Positions 29,672 to 39,825 of a DNA stretch of 64,000 nt are shown one piece after another. Under the pieces are notes generated by a model. That model had not been told where the DNA came from. It ran no database searches and was given only the letters and a program-made list of their open reading frames with translations. The position numbers and the translations under genes were made by a program. Source of the stretch: Nitrospira sp. CG24A (GTDB taxonomy: Bacteria > Nitrospirota > Nitrospiria > Nitrospirales > Nitrospiraceae); contig NEWT02000035.1 of the NCBI GenBank assembly GCA_002869925.2, forward strand, positions 490,667-554,666. The letters run 5' to 3'. Each line of letters opens with the position of its first letter. Position 1 is the first letter of the stretch.

Positions 29672-30551
29672 TGAGATCTCCATCGAAAACGACGGCAGGA
29701 TCAGACTAGAGTACGATGGCGGCTTCGGCGGTCCTCGACGAAAGGAGCGGACCCATGAAGCGGGCACGCCCAGCGGAAACCTCTGTCGGCAACTCGGTGG
29801 CAGCGACGCCACGTTCTATATATGGGAAAAGAAGTACGCGCACCTCGGCATGAGCGAACTCCGCCGCCTGCGGCAGGTCGAACAAGAAAACAGCCGGTTG
29901 AAACGGCTGGTGGACGACCTCTCGCTCGACAAGCCTAGGCTGTCGTAGGAGCTGCGAAAAACAGTCTGAGGCCCGCCCACCGCCGAGAACTGGCTGGTTG
30001 GTTTCAAGACACCTTCCAGGCCAGTTGCCTGCAGGCCTGTCGGTCGGCACAGTTCAGTCGAGCAGCCTGGTGTCGACGGAGTCGAACCAAGGATCAGTCG
30101 GGTCTCCGGCTCCGCATTTGTGATCTCGCCCATGCGCGCCCTCGGTTTGGGTATCTGTGCATCTGGGTGTTGCTCCGGCGTGAGGGCTGGCCGTTGAGCC
30201 GCAAGCGGGTACGACGGCTCTATCGACTGAAGGGCGTGCAGCTGCGGAGGCGCGTGCGGCAGCGGAAGCCCATCGCCCTCCACCGAGGCCCGGCTCCGAC
30301 ACCAGCGGGCCCCACGGAGCGGTGGAGTATGGATTTTGTGCATGATACCCTGGCCGATGGACGGCCGTTTTGGATAGCGACGGTCATGGATACCTGGAAT
30401 CGGCAAAGCCCTGTACGAGAAGTCGGTTTTCGTATGTCGAATAAGACGGTGGGCTGGGCTCTCGATCGAGCGCTGAATGGGACGCCAGGCCGATCGGCGA
30501 AGCGTACAGCTCGACTGTATTCGGCCTGATAAAACCGTGGAGAATGCCTTC
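29672..30551 (+). mobile_element. IS3-family remnant (orfA and orfB fragments)
   Basis: A TGAGATCTCC end is followed by an orfA start (ATG at 29755) with an internal deletion. It recovers as LCRQLGGSDATFYIWEKKYAHLGMSELRRLRQVEQENSRLKRL, ending 29948. The orfB frame runs 29966-30529: RPAHRRELAGWFQDTFQ, LRRKG-like helix region, then ERWSMDFVHDTLADGRPF with the first catalytic Asp. The second Asp and the Glu of the DDE triad are deleted, leaving only IRPDKTVENAF just before a hairpin. The element is dead. Confidence 0.75.
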
Positions 30552-30590
30552 AATGAAGCTCCCCGCAGCTTGCTGCGAGGAGCTTCATTT
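30552..30590. terminator. Strong hairpin terminator
   Basis: AATGAAGCTCC pairs with GGAGCTTCATT, and an inner GCAGC pairs with GCTGC, followed on the plus strand by TTTTT-like bases. It lies at the end of the IS3 remnant and just beyond the stop of the minus-strand TPR gene, so it may serve both directions. Confidence 0.7.
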
Positions 30591-30623
30591 TTCAACTAAT
30601 CCTGGCGCACGCGCTGTGCTGTC

Positions 30624-32459
30624 CTACTGACTCTGTATCTTTTCAGGCACACGCCGTTTGGCCTGTTGAATACGTTCTTCTTGTGCCGGGTCTCCCATTC
30701 CCAGTTCGCGGAATCGGTCCATCAACTTACTATTGGATGGGTCAAGCTCCAGGGCACGAAGCCAGGACTCACGGGCTTCTGAGAGGTTTCGTTGCGTGGC
30801 ATAGATATCACCGAGATGCTCATAGAGCACCGGGTCATCCTCGGCAAGCGCCACAGCACGCTTTATTTCCGTTAACGCTTCAGTGAGCATTCCTGATTTA
30901 AACAAGGCCCAAGCTAAGCTATCGATATAATACCCATTGCTCGGTTTAAGCGCGACAGCCCGCTTGGTCAAAGATAAGGCTTGGTCGATCTTGACGCCCC
31001 GCTCTGCGTAGCTATACCCCAGATAATTGAGTGCATCGGCGTGATGGGGGTCCAGCTTGATTGCCGTCTCCATCACGCGCACGACATCATCGAATCGATT
31101 GAGCTTGTCGTAGACTGTCCCGAGATTGAAGTGCAAATCGGCATTCTTGGGGTTATGGTCGATGCCTTCCTCCAAAGCCTTTGCCGCATCGTCGAACTGA
31201 TCCTTCTGGAGATACGTCAACCCCAGAACAATGTGGGCTTCAGGCGCTTTAGGATTAATCGTGATGGCTTTCGTCAAGTGCGTCACGGCATCGGGAAATT
31301 GCTTCAATCGATAGAACAACAGGCCAAGATGCAAATGCCCCTCGAAATAAGACGGCTCGAGTTGGACGTTAAACGTATACGTCTCGATGGCCTTCTTCGT
31401 ATCTTTGGACTCCTCGTAGAGATACCCAAGATAATCTCTGATTTTGAGTTCCGTCGGGCGTGCCTTCAGAATCTGGATCAGTTGGTCGATCGCCTTGGGA
31501 TATTCCTTTTCCTCTCCATACAGGAGCGCCAGGCGAAGCTGAGCATCAGTGTCCGACGGGTCCTCCGCCAGCAAATCAGTCAACTCTTTCCTGGCTCCCT
31601 GATAATCCTTGGTCGCGACATAGAGCCGAACCAACTGATGCCGGATATCCCGGCTCCGAGAATTCACCGTCTGGAGATATTTTCGCAGCACGGCAATCGC
31701 TCGATCCGGAGCCTTCTGCGATTCATACACCGAAGCCAATGCAAGATAGGCTGGTTCAAACGAGGCGTTCACCGCAATCGCCCGTTCCAAACTCGCTGCG
31801 GCCTCCTCCCCTTTCTCCGCATCGAGCAGGATGCGCCCCAGGTGATAATACCCGACGGCAGAATCGGGCGCCCGCGCCAACCCGGCTCGAATGGCCTGCT
31901 CCGCTTCAGGCTGCCGTTTCAGACTCAGCAGCAACAGTCCCTTCGTAAAATAGGGATCGCCGGAGGTCTGATCAATCTCGATCGCGCGATCCAATAGTTT
32001 CACTGCACGTTCCCCTTGCCCCGCACTGGCAAGAATCCCTGCCATCTGTGTGAGCAACTGACCGTCTTGGCTCAGACCCTCCGCCGCCTGGTCCGCATAG
32101 TTGACAGCATTCGGCATATCGCCCAGTGAAAAATAAAGACTGGCCAGCCTGGCCTTCACAGACTGAGACGACGGATCCGCCTTCAGTGCGGCTTGATATT
32201 CTTGAATCGCACGATCCATGCCCTGTGCAAGCTCGGCCTGGTACCCCAACATAAAATGATAGGCTGCAGTCGCATTAGGGGAATGAGTCGAAGAAACCGA
32301 CTTCGGCGTATTGGCAGAAGCGGGTATCTTTTCAGGCGTCTGAGGCACACTCACGCAGGCCACCACCATCAGAGAAAGTAACCAGCACATACCGCTGGAG
32401 GTCAATGCGGAAACTCGACTGTTCGCCGTTCGGCTCAGAATGACTCGCGTCGTGAACAA
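30624..32459 (-). CDS. Tetratricopeptide-repeat lipoprotein
   Basis: A 611-residue protein. The N-terminus has a hydrophobic segment ending in VVACVS, a likely lipobox, preferably from the internal Met near residue 24. The remainder is about 14 TPR units of the A-x-Y-x-x-A type (for example AIQEYQAALKADPSS, AVTHLTKAITINPKAPEAH), forming a superhelix for protein binding. The C-terminus is basic. It probably sits on the periplasmic side of a membrane as a scaffold. No specific partner can be named; dnaB lies 71 bases upstream. Confidence 0.8.
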   Translation of the reverse strand: MFTTRVILSRTANSRVSALTSSGMCWLLSLMVVACVSVPQTPEKIPASANTPKSVSSTHSPNATAAYHFMLGYQAELAQGMDRAIQEYQAALKADPSSQSVKARLASLYFSLGDMPNAVNYADQAAEGLSQDGQLLTQMAGILASAGQGERAVKLLDRAIEIDQTSGDPYFTKGLLLLSLKRQPEAEQAIRAGLARAPDSAVGYYHLGRILLDAEKGEEAAASLERAIAVNASFEPAYLALASVYESQKAPDRAIAVLRKYLQTVNSRSRDIRHQLVRLYVATKDYQGARKELTDLLAEDPSDTDAQLRLALLYGEEKEYPKAIDQLIQILKARPTELKIRDYLGYLYEESKDTKKAIETYTFNVQLEPSYFEGHLHLGLLFYRLKQFPDAVTHLTKAITINPKAPEAHIVLGLTYLQKDQFDDAAKALEEGIDHNPKNADLHFNLGTVYDKLNRFDDVVRVMETAIKLDPHHADALNYLGYSYAERGVKIDQALSLTKRAVALKPSNGYYIDSLAWALFKSGMLTEALTEIKRAVALAEDDPVLYEHLGDIYATQRNLSEARESWLRALELDPSNSKLMDRFRELGMGDPAQEERIQQAKRRVPEKIQSQ

Positions 32460-32530
32460 TTACACGCTCCTCTTGGCAGACTCAGATCTGGTGGTGGTGA
32501 GAAAGATTATACGAGTGAGGTGGCACGGGG

Positions 32531-33886
32531 TCAAACGACTTCTCGGTTGTCGAGGCTCTCGAACTTCGCAAAGCGGTCGTGGAAAAAGAGCTCCTTTCTC
32601 CCGATCGGGCCGTTTCGATGTTTACTCACGAGAATATCGGCAATACCTTTCCGTTCGGAATTCTGATCATACACGTCTTCGCGGTAGATGAACATGACGA
32701 CGTCGGCATCCTGCTCGATCGCGCCGCTCTCACGGAGATCCGCCAGCATGGGAACCGGCGGTTTCCGCGCCTCCACGGCACGGCTGAGCTGCGACAGTGC
32801 GACGACCGGCACGTTCAGTTCTTTTGCCAACGCCTTGAGCGAGCGAGAGATATCGGAGATTTCCTGCTGACGGGACTCCGAGTCGCTTCGCCCCTGCATC
32901 AGCTGGAGGTAGTCGACGATCAAGAGATCCAGCCCCCGTTCTGCTTTCAACCGGCGCGCTTTACCCCGCATCTGCTGCACCGTGATGCCGCCGGTATCGT
33001 CGATAAAGATCGGCGCTTGCTCTAACCGGCCAGCCGCTTCCGCAAGACGCCACCAGTCCTCTTTCTGAAGCTTGCCGGTTCGTAGACCATGCGAATCCAC
33101 TCGCGCCTCTGAACTCAACATGCGAAGGACGATCTGCGGCTTGGACATTTCCAGACTGAAAATTCCGACCACGGTACCCGCGTGAATGGAGGCATAGGCT
33201 GCCATCCCCAGCGCCAGGCTGGTCTTTCCCATGCTGGGTCGCCCCGCGATCACCACGAGATCGGACGGCTGGAGTCCCGCCGTGATGTCGTCGAGATCGT
33301 AAAAGCCTGTGGGGACACCTGTGATATGTTCTTTTCGCTTCGACAGTTTGTCGACAAGGTCGAGACTTTCCTTAATGATGGAATTAATGGGAGTGAACGA
33401 CCGATCCAGTTTTCCCTGGACGATGCTGAACACCGACCGTTCCGCAAAATCGAGCAGGTCATCGACCGAAGACGTGCCTTCGTACCCGCGCGTGAGCACT
33501 TCGGTGGACGTATGGATCAGCTCTCTCAGCAACGCCTTGTCGCGCACGATCTTGCAGTGGTAGCGGATATTGGCGGAGCTGGCGACGCTCTGTACAAGTT
33601 CCGCTAAATACGCTGCACCACCGACGGCTTCTATTTCTCCCTGCGCCTTCAACCGTTCCGTCAGCGTAATCTGATCGATGACTTCTCCCACGTCCGACAA
33701 CTCCAGCATCGCACGATAGATCTTCCGATTTGACGTACGATAAAAGTTTTCTTCGACCAGCAATTCCATCGCCTTGGCCATCGCACTATTATCGAGGAGA
33801 ACTGCGCCGAGCACCGACTGCTCGGCCTCCAGATTCTGAGGAGGCAGCTTAGGCTGGGACAGATCGGCCGCTGACAACGATTTCAT
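32531..33886 (-). CDS. dnaB: Replicative DNA helicase
   Basis: A 451-residue DnaB. The N-terminal helical domain starts LPPQNLEAEQSVLGAVLLDN. The RecA-like motor has Walker A AGRPSMGKTSLAL (about 210), LLIVDYLQLMQG as Walker B and LRESGAIEQDADVVMF near the end. It unwinds DNA as a hexameric ring at the replication fork. The start ATG overlaps the last bases of the hisZ-like gene (ATGA), so both are translated together. Length is normal and no intein is seen. Confidence 0.95.
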   Translation of the reverse strand: MKSLSAADLSQPKLPPQNLEAEQSVLGAVLLDNSAMAKAMELLVEENFYRTSNRKIYRAMLELSDVGEVIDQITLTERLKAQGEIEAVGGAAYLAELVQSVASSANIRYHCKIVRDKALLRELIHTSTEVLTRGYEGTSSVDDLLDFAERSVFSIVQGKLDRSFTPINSIIKESLDLVDKLSKRKEHITGVPTGFYDLDDITAGLQPSDLVVIAGRPSMGKTSLALGMAAYASIHAGTVVGIFSLEMSKPQIVLRMLSSEARVDSHGLRTGKLQKEDWWRLAEAAGRLEQAPIFIDDTGGITVQQMRGKARRLKAERGLDLLIVDYLQLMQGRSDSESRQQEISDISRSLKALAKELNVPVVALSQLSRAVEARKPPVPMLADLRESGAIEQDADVVMFIYREDVYDQNSERKGIADILVSKHRNGPIGRKELFFHDRFAKFESLDNREVV

Positions 33887-35277
33887 GACCGCTCCTTAAC
33901 CTGCCGGCGAGCTGATGACACCAGTTCGGCAAGCTCCATCTTCTTCGAGAGACGACCCAGATTGCCGGTTCGTCGGCCTTGCCGCTGGGTCGCGAAAGAC
34001 TCAACCACCAGCACCTCATCAGGACTCACGCCCGGCGCACCGATCACCACCACTGTTGCTGCCTGCTGAGCCAACCCAGCCTTCACGGCAGCAGAGACAA
34101 GCGCCGCATCGCTCCCTTTCATCGTCTGTTGCACAACTCGAACGCGAATTCTACGCAACTGGGCTGCAACCGCCGTCAATCGACGAGTAGCCCGGCTTGG
34201 CGCGGCGACAAGATAGTCCACACGAGCTGAGGCCGATCCCTCATCGGGAAACTCGATCGTGCGAAAAAGCCGATCGACGTCCAAACCGAAACCGGTTGAG
34301 GGCAACGGCCTGCCGAATCGACCGATCAAGTGATCATAACGTCCGCCGCCGCCTAATTCCGCCCCCATCCCTTCAGCAAACACGTCAAACACCACACCAT
34401 CATAATAGTCGAATCCCCGGAACTCTCCCAGATCAAGAAGCAACGAATCCCGATGACCTGCCTCACAAAGCAGCCGATACACCTGTGCAAGCCGTTCGAG
34501 AGGAGCCGTCAATGCCTGATTGCCGGCCGCGAGCACTCGCCCGCGTGCCAGCACTTCCTCTTGACCATACAACTCAGGCGCTTCCCGTATGGCGCGGGCC
34601 GCTGTCTTTGAAATAGGTTCACTCGCAAGGATCTCCTCAAGTCTCGGCAGATCCTTCCGCGCGGCAGCCTGCTCAGCCAACTTCTGCCCCTGCACAGACA
34701 GTCCTGATCGCAACAGCAGTGCTTTAATGAACCCCACATGTCCGAGAGCCACCTTGAAGGACTGGAGCCCGATCGTATGGAGACACTCGATCATCAAATC
34801 GATGACCTCGCTGTCGCTCGCGACATCATTGAGGCCGATCAGTTCGGCTCCGACCTGAAATATTTCCCGGCCACGCCCGGCATGTTCCTGCTCATAGCGA
34901 AATACGGACGTTCGATAGGAAAGGCGCAGCGGTACTGTCGCGCCCGTCAGCCCCATGGCCACCGTCCTGGCAATCTGCGCCGTGGCATCCGGGCGAAGGA
35001 GGAGCGTCCGCCCCGTCGTACGATCGACGAATTGATAGCAGTGCTCGATCAGCTCCGGCTCAAGCCCTGGCGCCAAGACATCGAGATACTCGAATGTGGG
35101 AAGAATGATCTCGTCGTAGCCCCACTGGTTGATTTGACCGAGCAACTGTTCTTCAAAGCGACGAACCTGCTTCGCCGCGTGAGGAAGAATCGTCGCCATG
35201 CCCACGGGAACCAGTGAACGCTCACGGGACGACGGGACCTGACCCGAAGAATGGGGCTTCAGAGGAGTGGAAACCAT
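33883..35277 (-). CDS. hisZ: HisZ-type ATP phosphoribosyltransferase regulatory subunit / HisRS paralogue
   Basis: A 464-residue class II tRNA-synthetase-like protein. LLLRPDATAQIARTVA and VFRYEQEHAGRGREIFQVGAELIG are HisZ/HisS motifs; RGFDYYDGVVFDVF and ELGGGGRYDHLIGRFG form the histidine pocket. The C-terminal 110 residues resemble an anticodon-binding fold. The lack of the strict HisRS RGLDYYTG pattern and the start DVLAPG favour HisZ, which activates short HisG in histidine synthesis. A diverged HisRS cannot be excluded. It overlaps dnaB by 4 bases. Confidence 0.75.
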   Translation of the reverse strand: MVSTPLKPHSSGQVPSSRERSLVPVGMATILPHAAKQVRRFEEQLLGQINQWGYDEIILPTFEYLDVLAPGLEPELIEHCYQFVDRTTGRTLLLRPDATAQIARTVAMGLTGATVPLRLSYRTSVFRYEQEHAGRGREIFQVGAELIGLNDVASDSEVIDLMIECLHTIGLQSFKVALGHVGFIKALLLRSGLSVQGQKLAEQAAARKDLPRLEEILASEPISKTAARAIREAPELYGQEEVLARGRVLAAGNQALTAPLERLAQVYRLLCEAGHRDSLLLDLGEFRGFDYYDGVVFDVFAEGMGAELGGGGRYDHLIGRFGRPLPSTGFGLDVDRLFRTIEFPDEGSASARVDYLVAAPSRATRRLTAVAAQLRRIRVRVVQQTMKGSDAALVSAAVKAGLAQQAATVVVIGAPGVSPDEVLVVESFATQRQGRRTGNLGRLSKKMELAELVSSARRQVKERS

Positions 35278-35303
35278 GGCAACCTGACGGGTAGGGCGCG
35301 GGA

Positions 35304-36893
35304 TTAAGACAGAGCCGCGACTTTGACTGAGAGAATCTCTTTGCTGGACTTGATCGTTTCAAGAGCTATATTCGGGAACACTGCATCGGAGCCAATAATG
35401 AGCAGCGCGTTCCCGCCACGTTTTTCGAGCGCACATTGCATCCGAACAATATTGATCTGGTTATCGCCGAGCACCTTCCCCACCATCCCGATCACCCCTG
35501 GGCGATCGATGTTGTGGATCAGAAGCATGTGTCCCTCCGGCACCACCTCAACATTGAACTGATCGATCTCCACCACGCGGGGGTCCTTCTTATGAAAAAG
35601 CGTACCGGCCACCTGGTACGACTTCTTTCCAGCCTCCACTCTCACGCGAATCAAGCTTGTAAAATCGCCTGCATCGGAACTCTTTACTTCCTTCACCTCG
35701 ATTCCACGTTCCTTCGCGACAATCGGCGCGTTCACGTAGTTCACCGGTGCTTCCATCACCGGACCCAACAATCCCTTCAACACCGCAATCGTGAGCGGTG
35801 CGACCGACAGACTGGCCACCTCTCCGCTATATTCAACGGTCACTCGTTCAAGCCCGCCTTCGCATAGCTGCGTTTGCAGCTTTCCAAGCTGCTCGGCTAA
35901 CGACAGGTAGGGCTGGAGCCGTGGGAGCAACTCCGGAGAGACAGACGGAATATTGACCGCCCCTCGGGCAATGCCTTTGGTGAAATAATCGACGATCTGT
36001 TCCGCAATCCCAACCGCTACATTCTCTTGCGCCTCGGTCGTCTGGGCCCCGATGTGCGGCGTACAGATAAAGTTATCCAGCGTCAACAATGGATGATCCG
36101 CCTTCACAGGCTCTTCTTCGAACACGTCGAACGCGGCCGCCGCCACGCGCTTGACCTTCAGCGCGTCAAACAAATCTCCTTCGTGAATAATTCCGCCGCG
36201 GGCACAATTGACGATCATCACTCCCGGCTTCATCGTCGAGATCACTTGGGCATTGATGAGGCCCTTGGTCTCAGGCGTCAACGGCGTGTGAACGGAGATG
36301 ATATCGGCATGCGTGAACAGCTCATCCAGCGGCATCATGGTAATGCCCATCTTCTGCGCTCGTTCTTCAGCCAGATAGGGATCGTAGGCCACCACACTCA
36401 TGCCGATTCCCTGCGCCAGCTTCGTAAGATGGCTGCCGATTTGCCCCGCGCCGACGATACCGAGGACCTTATTGTAGAGTTCGACCCCCATGAACTTATC
36501 TTTTTCCCACTTACCGGCTTTCACGGACGCGGTGGCTTGGGGAATACGCCGGCTCATGGCGCAGATCATCGACATCGTATGCTCGGCCGTCGTCACGGTA
36601 TTGCCGCCCGGCGTGTTCATCACCACGATCCCGCGACGGGTCGCTGCCGGCGTATCGACATTATCCAGGCCCGACCCGGCCCGCCCGACGACTTTCAGTT
36701 TCTCGGCTGCCGCGATCAGTTCTTCCGTCACCTTGGTTCCTGACCGCACGATCAGTCCATCGGCGTCCTTGATCTCCTTGAATAATTCCTCTTTCGGCAT
36801 CTTGGATTTCACAACCACGGTGAATCCAGCCTTTTCCAACAACTCCACACCCTGCGTTGACAAACTATCGCTGATAAGAATCTTCATACCCAT
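35304..36893 (-). CDS. serA: D-3-phosphoglycerate dehydrogenase
   Basis: About 529 residues from ATG 36893 (MGMKILISDSL); an upstream in-frame start at 36926 adds 11 unlikely residues. The first step of serine synthesis oxidises 3-phosphoglycerate. The NAD fold shows LGIVGAGQIGSHLTKLAQGIGM; the catalytic RxxE and HIGAQTTEAQ blocks follow. The second half has the allosteric substrate-binding domain and a C-terminal ACT domain (MLLIHNIDRPGVIGMVGKVLG), the long SerA form that is usually inhibited by serine. It lies close downstream of a class V aminotransferase. Confidence 0.93.
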   Translation of the reverse strand: MGMKILISDSLSTQGVELLEKAGFTVVVKSKMPKEELFKEIKDADGLIVRSGTKVTEELIAAAEKLKVVGRAGSGLDNVDTPAATRRGIVVMNTPGGNTVTTAEHTMSMICAMSRRIPQATASVKAGKWEKDKFMGVELYNKVLGIVGAGQIGSHLTKLAQGIGMSVVAYDPYLAEERAQKMGITMMPLDELFTHADIISVHTPLTPETKGLINAQVISTMKPGVMIVNCARGGIIHEGDLFDALKVKRVAAAAFDVFEEEPVKADHPLLTLDNFICTPHIGAQTTEAQENVAVGIAEQIVDYFTKGIARGAVNIPSVSPELLPRLQPYLSLAEQLGKLQTQLCEGGLERVTVEYSGEVASLSVAPLTIAVLKGLLGPVMEAPVNYVNAPIVAKERGIEVKEVKSSDAGDFTSLIRVRVEAGKKSYQVAGTLFHKKDPRVVEIDQFNVEVVPEGHMLLIHNIDRPGVIGMVGKVLGDNQINIVRMQCALEKRGGNALLIIGSDAVFPNIALETIKSSKEILSVKVAALS

Positions 36894-36931
36894 TGGATCT
36901 ACCCTATCGTAAACGGTTCGAAACAAAACCC

Positions 36932-38071
36932 CTATGCCATCAGAATTTCTTGCGCCTTTGCCACGCCGCTCCCGAGCTTCACGGGGTGACCCAGCCCTTT
37001 GAGTACCATCTCAACGGCTGCCACGGCCATAATGATATCGAAGCGATCCATGTAGCCCATGTGTGAGAGCCGAAAGATCTTCCCCTTTAAATGGTCTTGT
37101 CCACCAGCCGCTGTCATGCCGTATTGGACGCGCAGATTCTTATAGATGGCCTGCCCGTCCACGCCTTCCGGCGCCAACACGGCAGTGAGTGCATCGCTGG
37201 GCGATTCTTTGGGAAACAGCGCGAGCCCGGCGCCCTGCATGCCTTCACGCATGGCCTTTGCCAGCTTGGCTTGGCGAGCGAATACTCCATCAAGCCCCTC
37301 CGCCCTCATCATCTTCAGCACTTCCTGCAAACCGACAATGAGCGACACAGCCGGTGTATAGGCCGTCTGATTCTTCTGCTGGTTCTCATGCTCTTTCTTA
37401 AAATTGAAATAGAACGCCGTGTTCTTCGCTTTCTCAGCCAACTGCCAGGCTTTATCGCTCACACTCACAAAGGCAAGACCCGGCGGAAGCATCAGCGCCT
37501 TTTGCGACCCGGTAATCACGACATCAATTCCCCACTCATCGGTCTTAATGTCGAACACGCCGAGCGCGGTAATGGCATCCACCACAAGAATGGTCTCGCT
37601 ATAGGGTTTGACGATCTCCGCAAGCGCCTTGACGTCGTGCGCAACACCCGTAGATGTTTCGCTCGCTTGCACATAGACCGCTTTGATTCCCGGATCTTTT
37701 TTGAGCGCGTCGGCCACCGATTGAGGATCGACAGCATACCCCCATTCCACTTTGATTTCCGTCGCCTGGGCGCCAAACGTCCTGCACAGCTTGGTCCATC
37801 GTTCCCCAAACTTCCCTCCATTAATGGTCAGCGCCTTGTCTCCGGGTGAGAGAAAGTTCGACACGGCACCTTCCATGCCTCCGGTTCCGGAGGCCGCCAG
37901 CATGAGCACATTGTTTTTCGTTTGGTAGAGCCACTTGAGTCCATCACGAACCTCAGCGAACACTTTGTCAAACTCAGGGGCGCGGTGGTGGAACATGGGC
38001 CGTGCCATGGCCAACAGCACTTCAGGTGGCACAGGTGTCGGACCCGGAGCCAGCAAATACCGTTTCAGCAT
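36932..38071 (-). CDS. Class V aminotransferase (serine/alanine-glyoxylate type)
   Basis: A 379-residue PLP enzyme. It starts LLAPGPTPVPPEVLLAMARPMFHHR, the signature of the serine-glyoxylate/serine-pyruvate group. ASGTGGMEGAVSN binds the cofactor phosphate, DAITALG holds the PLP aspartate, and TGSQKALMLPPGLAF the lysine. Since it precedes serA by only a few dozen bases on the same strand, it probably acts as the phosphoserine aminotransferase of the serine pathway, a role known for similar archaeal and bacterial enzymes. The substrate is therefore inferred from context. Confidence 0.85.
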   Translation of the reverse strand: MLKRYLLAPGPTPVPPEVLLAMARPMFHHRAPEFDKVFAEVRDGLKWLYQTKNNVLMLAASGTGGMEGAVSNFLSPGDKALTINGGKFGERWTKLCRTFGAQATEIKVEWGYAVDPQSVADALKKDPGIKAVYVQASETSTGVAHDVKALAEIVKPYSETILVVDAITALGVFDIKTDEWGIDVVITGSQKALMLPPGLAFVSVSDKAWQLAEKAKNTAFYFNFKKEHENQQKNQTAYTPAVSLIVGLQEVLKMMRAEGLDGVFARQAKLAKAMREGMQGAGLALFPKESPSDALTAVLAPEGVDGQAIYKNLRVQYGMTAAGGQDHLKGKIFRLSHMGYMDRFDIIMAVAAVEMVLKGLGHPVKLGSGVAKAQEILMA

Positions 38072-38339
38072 CGACTGAACCTCCTAGCGGATAAAGCGTG
38101 AACGATCTTACGCGGGAAAGCCGGACGATACCATTGCCCCTTAAAAGCTGTCAAGGCGAGGAACCGCACAGACACATGTGTTTTCAGACTGTTGAGTCAT
38201 GTCGAATCCACGAGACTTCTCGTGACAATTACGGGCGACGACTGAAGCGGCTACTCCTGTGCCACCAACGAAGGCACGTCATACCTTTGGCAATTCCTTG
38301 ACACGAATACAGTCCGTCGATAGTCTAGCCTCACACAAC

Positions 38340-39752
38340 ATGACACATGTTCCACACAATACTGATGGCGGCCGGACTGTGAAGACACCTCATGGACCAG
38401 GGTACACCATCCTCCCAATAACCATTCTCCTCAGTGTGTGGTTCAGCCTCTTTGCCCCTACCATTCTCATGGCGCAGACTACCACTCCTTCTGCGCCCAA
38501 TACGATCGACCCGCCTGCACCGATAGACGAAGACGACGCATCAGAAGACGATCCAGACCCAAATCTTGTCCCGCTCGATACCGACGGTCCGCCATCGGAA
38601 GCCGCCGACCAAAGCACGTCCACGACGAGCAGCGTTCCGAGAGCTGAAGACCTCTTACAGCCAAACCCGAGCGGAAACTCTCCGGCAACGGCGAGGTTTT
38701 CAGACGCCTTCAATCCTCCGGCTGAGCTGACGCAGACACAAGATCCCTCCGGAACTGACGCAGGTCAGACGGAATATGCAAACTACAATGTTCCAATTGT
38801 CATGGACCCTTCAGTCCAGGCCCACATTCGCTACTTTAATACGGCCATCCACGATCGCTTCGGACAATGGCTGCTGCGACTCAGTCGCTACCAGCCCCTT
38901 GTCGAAACGATTTTCTCGGAATTTCACCTTCCCAGTGATCTGGTCTACCTCTCCTTGGTGGAAAGTGGATTCAACCCCTACGCCTATTCACGAGCCAAAG
39001 CCACAGGCCCCTGGCAGTTCATGAAAGGCACGGCCAAGGCCTACGGGCTCCGTGTCGACACCTATGTCGACGAACGCCGTGACCCCATTAAGTCAACGGT
39101 GGCTGCAGCACGATACCTCCGCGATCTCTACGACCTCTTCGGCGCCTGGCCGCTCGCAATGGCCGCCTACAATGCCGGAGAAGGCAAGGTGATGCGAGCC
39201 CTCCATAAGGCCAAGGCTGAAAGCTTTTCCGAAATTTCAAAGACACGATTGATTCGTCGCGAGACGAAAGAGTATGTGCCGCGATTTATGGCTGCCACAA
39301 TTATCGCGAGAAACCCGGATCGATACGGCTTCAGTCAAGAATCTGCCGAGCCGCATCAATTCGATGAGGTGATCGTCACGCGGCCACTCCATCTTCGCGC
39401 GATCGCCAAGGCCACCAACATTTCTTATGAAGACCTCCGGCTCCTCAATCCTGAGCTCCGGCGAGACGCGACCCCTCCCGGCGACGACACCTACCACCTG
39501 AAGGTTCCGGTGGGAGCAAAAGAAAACGTGGAACAGGAACTTGACCAAATCCCGACCCACCGGTTCCCCCCGCTTCCGGCAAAAGCTCAGTTTGTCACCG
39601 CCGGGTCCTCTCACTGGTATAAAGTCCGTATAGGCGACACTCTCGCCAAAGTATCCAAGCGGTTTCGCGTCCCGCTCAAGACCCTGAAGACAAAAAATAG
39701 CCTTTCCGGCCCGACGATTCGACCGGGCGACTTTCTCATCATCAGCCGCTAA
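38340..39752 (+). CDS. MltD-like membrane-bound lytic transglycosylase with LysM
   Basis: About 470 residues from ATG 38340. A hydrophobic signal segment (ITILLSVWFSLFAPTILMAQ) is followed by a long acidic, Pro/Ser-rich linker. The SLT domain has LVYLSLVESGFNPYAYSRAKATGPWQFM, with the catalytic Glu in VESGF, and MAAYNAGEGKV. A LysM domain (HWYKVRIGDTLAKVSKRF) closes the protein. It cuts peptidoglycan strands to anhydro-muropeptides in the periplasm. This fits with the AmgK/MurU recycling genes elsewhere in the window. The open frame continues upstream to 38259 without a better start. Confidence 0.85.
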   Translation: MTHVPHNTDGGRTVKTPHGPGYTILPITILLSVWFSLFAPTILMAQTTTPSAPNTIDPPAPIDEDDASEDDPDPNLVPLDTDGPPSEAADQSTSTTSSVPRAEDLLQPNPSGNSPATARFSDAFNPPAELTQTQDPSGTDAGQTEYANYNVPIVMDPSVQAHIRYFNTAIHDRFGQWLLRLSRYQPLVETIFSEFHLPSDLVYLSLVESGFNPYAYSRAKATGPWQFMKGTAKAYGLRVDTYVDERRDPIKSTVAAARYLRDLYDLFGAWPLAMAAYNAGEGKVMRALHKAKAESFSEISKTRLIRRETKEYVPRFMAATIIARNPDRYGFSQESAEPHQFDEVIVTRPLHLRAIAKATNISYEDLRLLNPELRRDATPPGDDTYHLKVPVGAKENVEQELDQIPTHRFPPLPAKAQFVTAGSSHWYKVRIGDTLAKVSKRFRVPLKTLKTKNSLSGPTIRPGDFLIISR

Positions 39753-39775
39753 TTACGTCTTACCTTTCACGATTC

Positions 39776-39825
39776 TTGAGGGCAAGGCGAGAACGCGCTG
39801 GCGGACTTTTGCAGCAGCTTTTTAG
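39776..39825. repeat. Half copy of the 125-bp intergenic repeat
   Basis: CTTGAGGGCAAGGCGAGAAC followed by GCGCTGGCGGACTTTT and GCAGCAGC matches the right half of the repeats at 17908-18034 and 56952-57082. The left half is absent, so the hairpin cannot form. It lies between two convergent genes. Confidence 0.6.

Noticed and set aside
33883-35277. Calling the synthetase-like gene hisS
   Set aside because: Motifs fit both, but the histidine-site pattern and N-terminus favour HisZ; kept as hisZ with the alternative stated.
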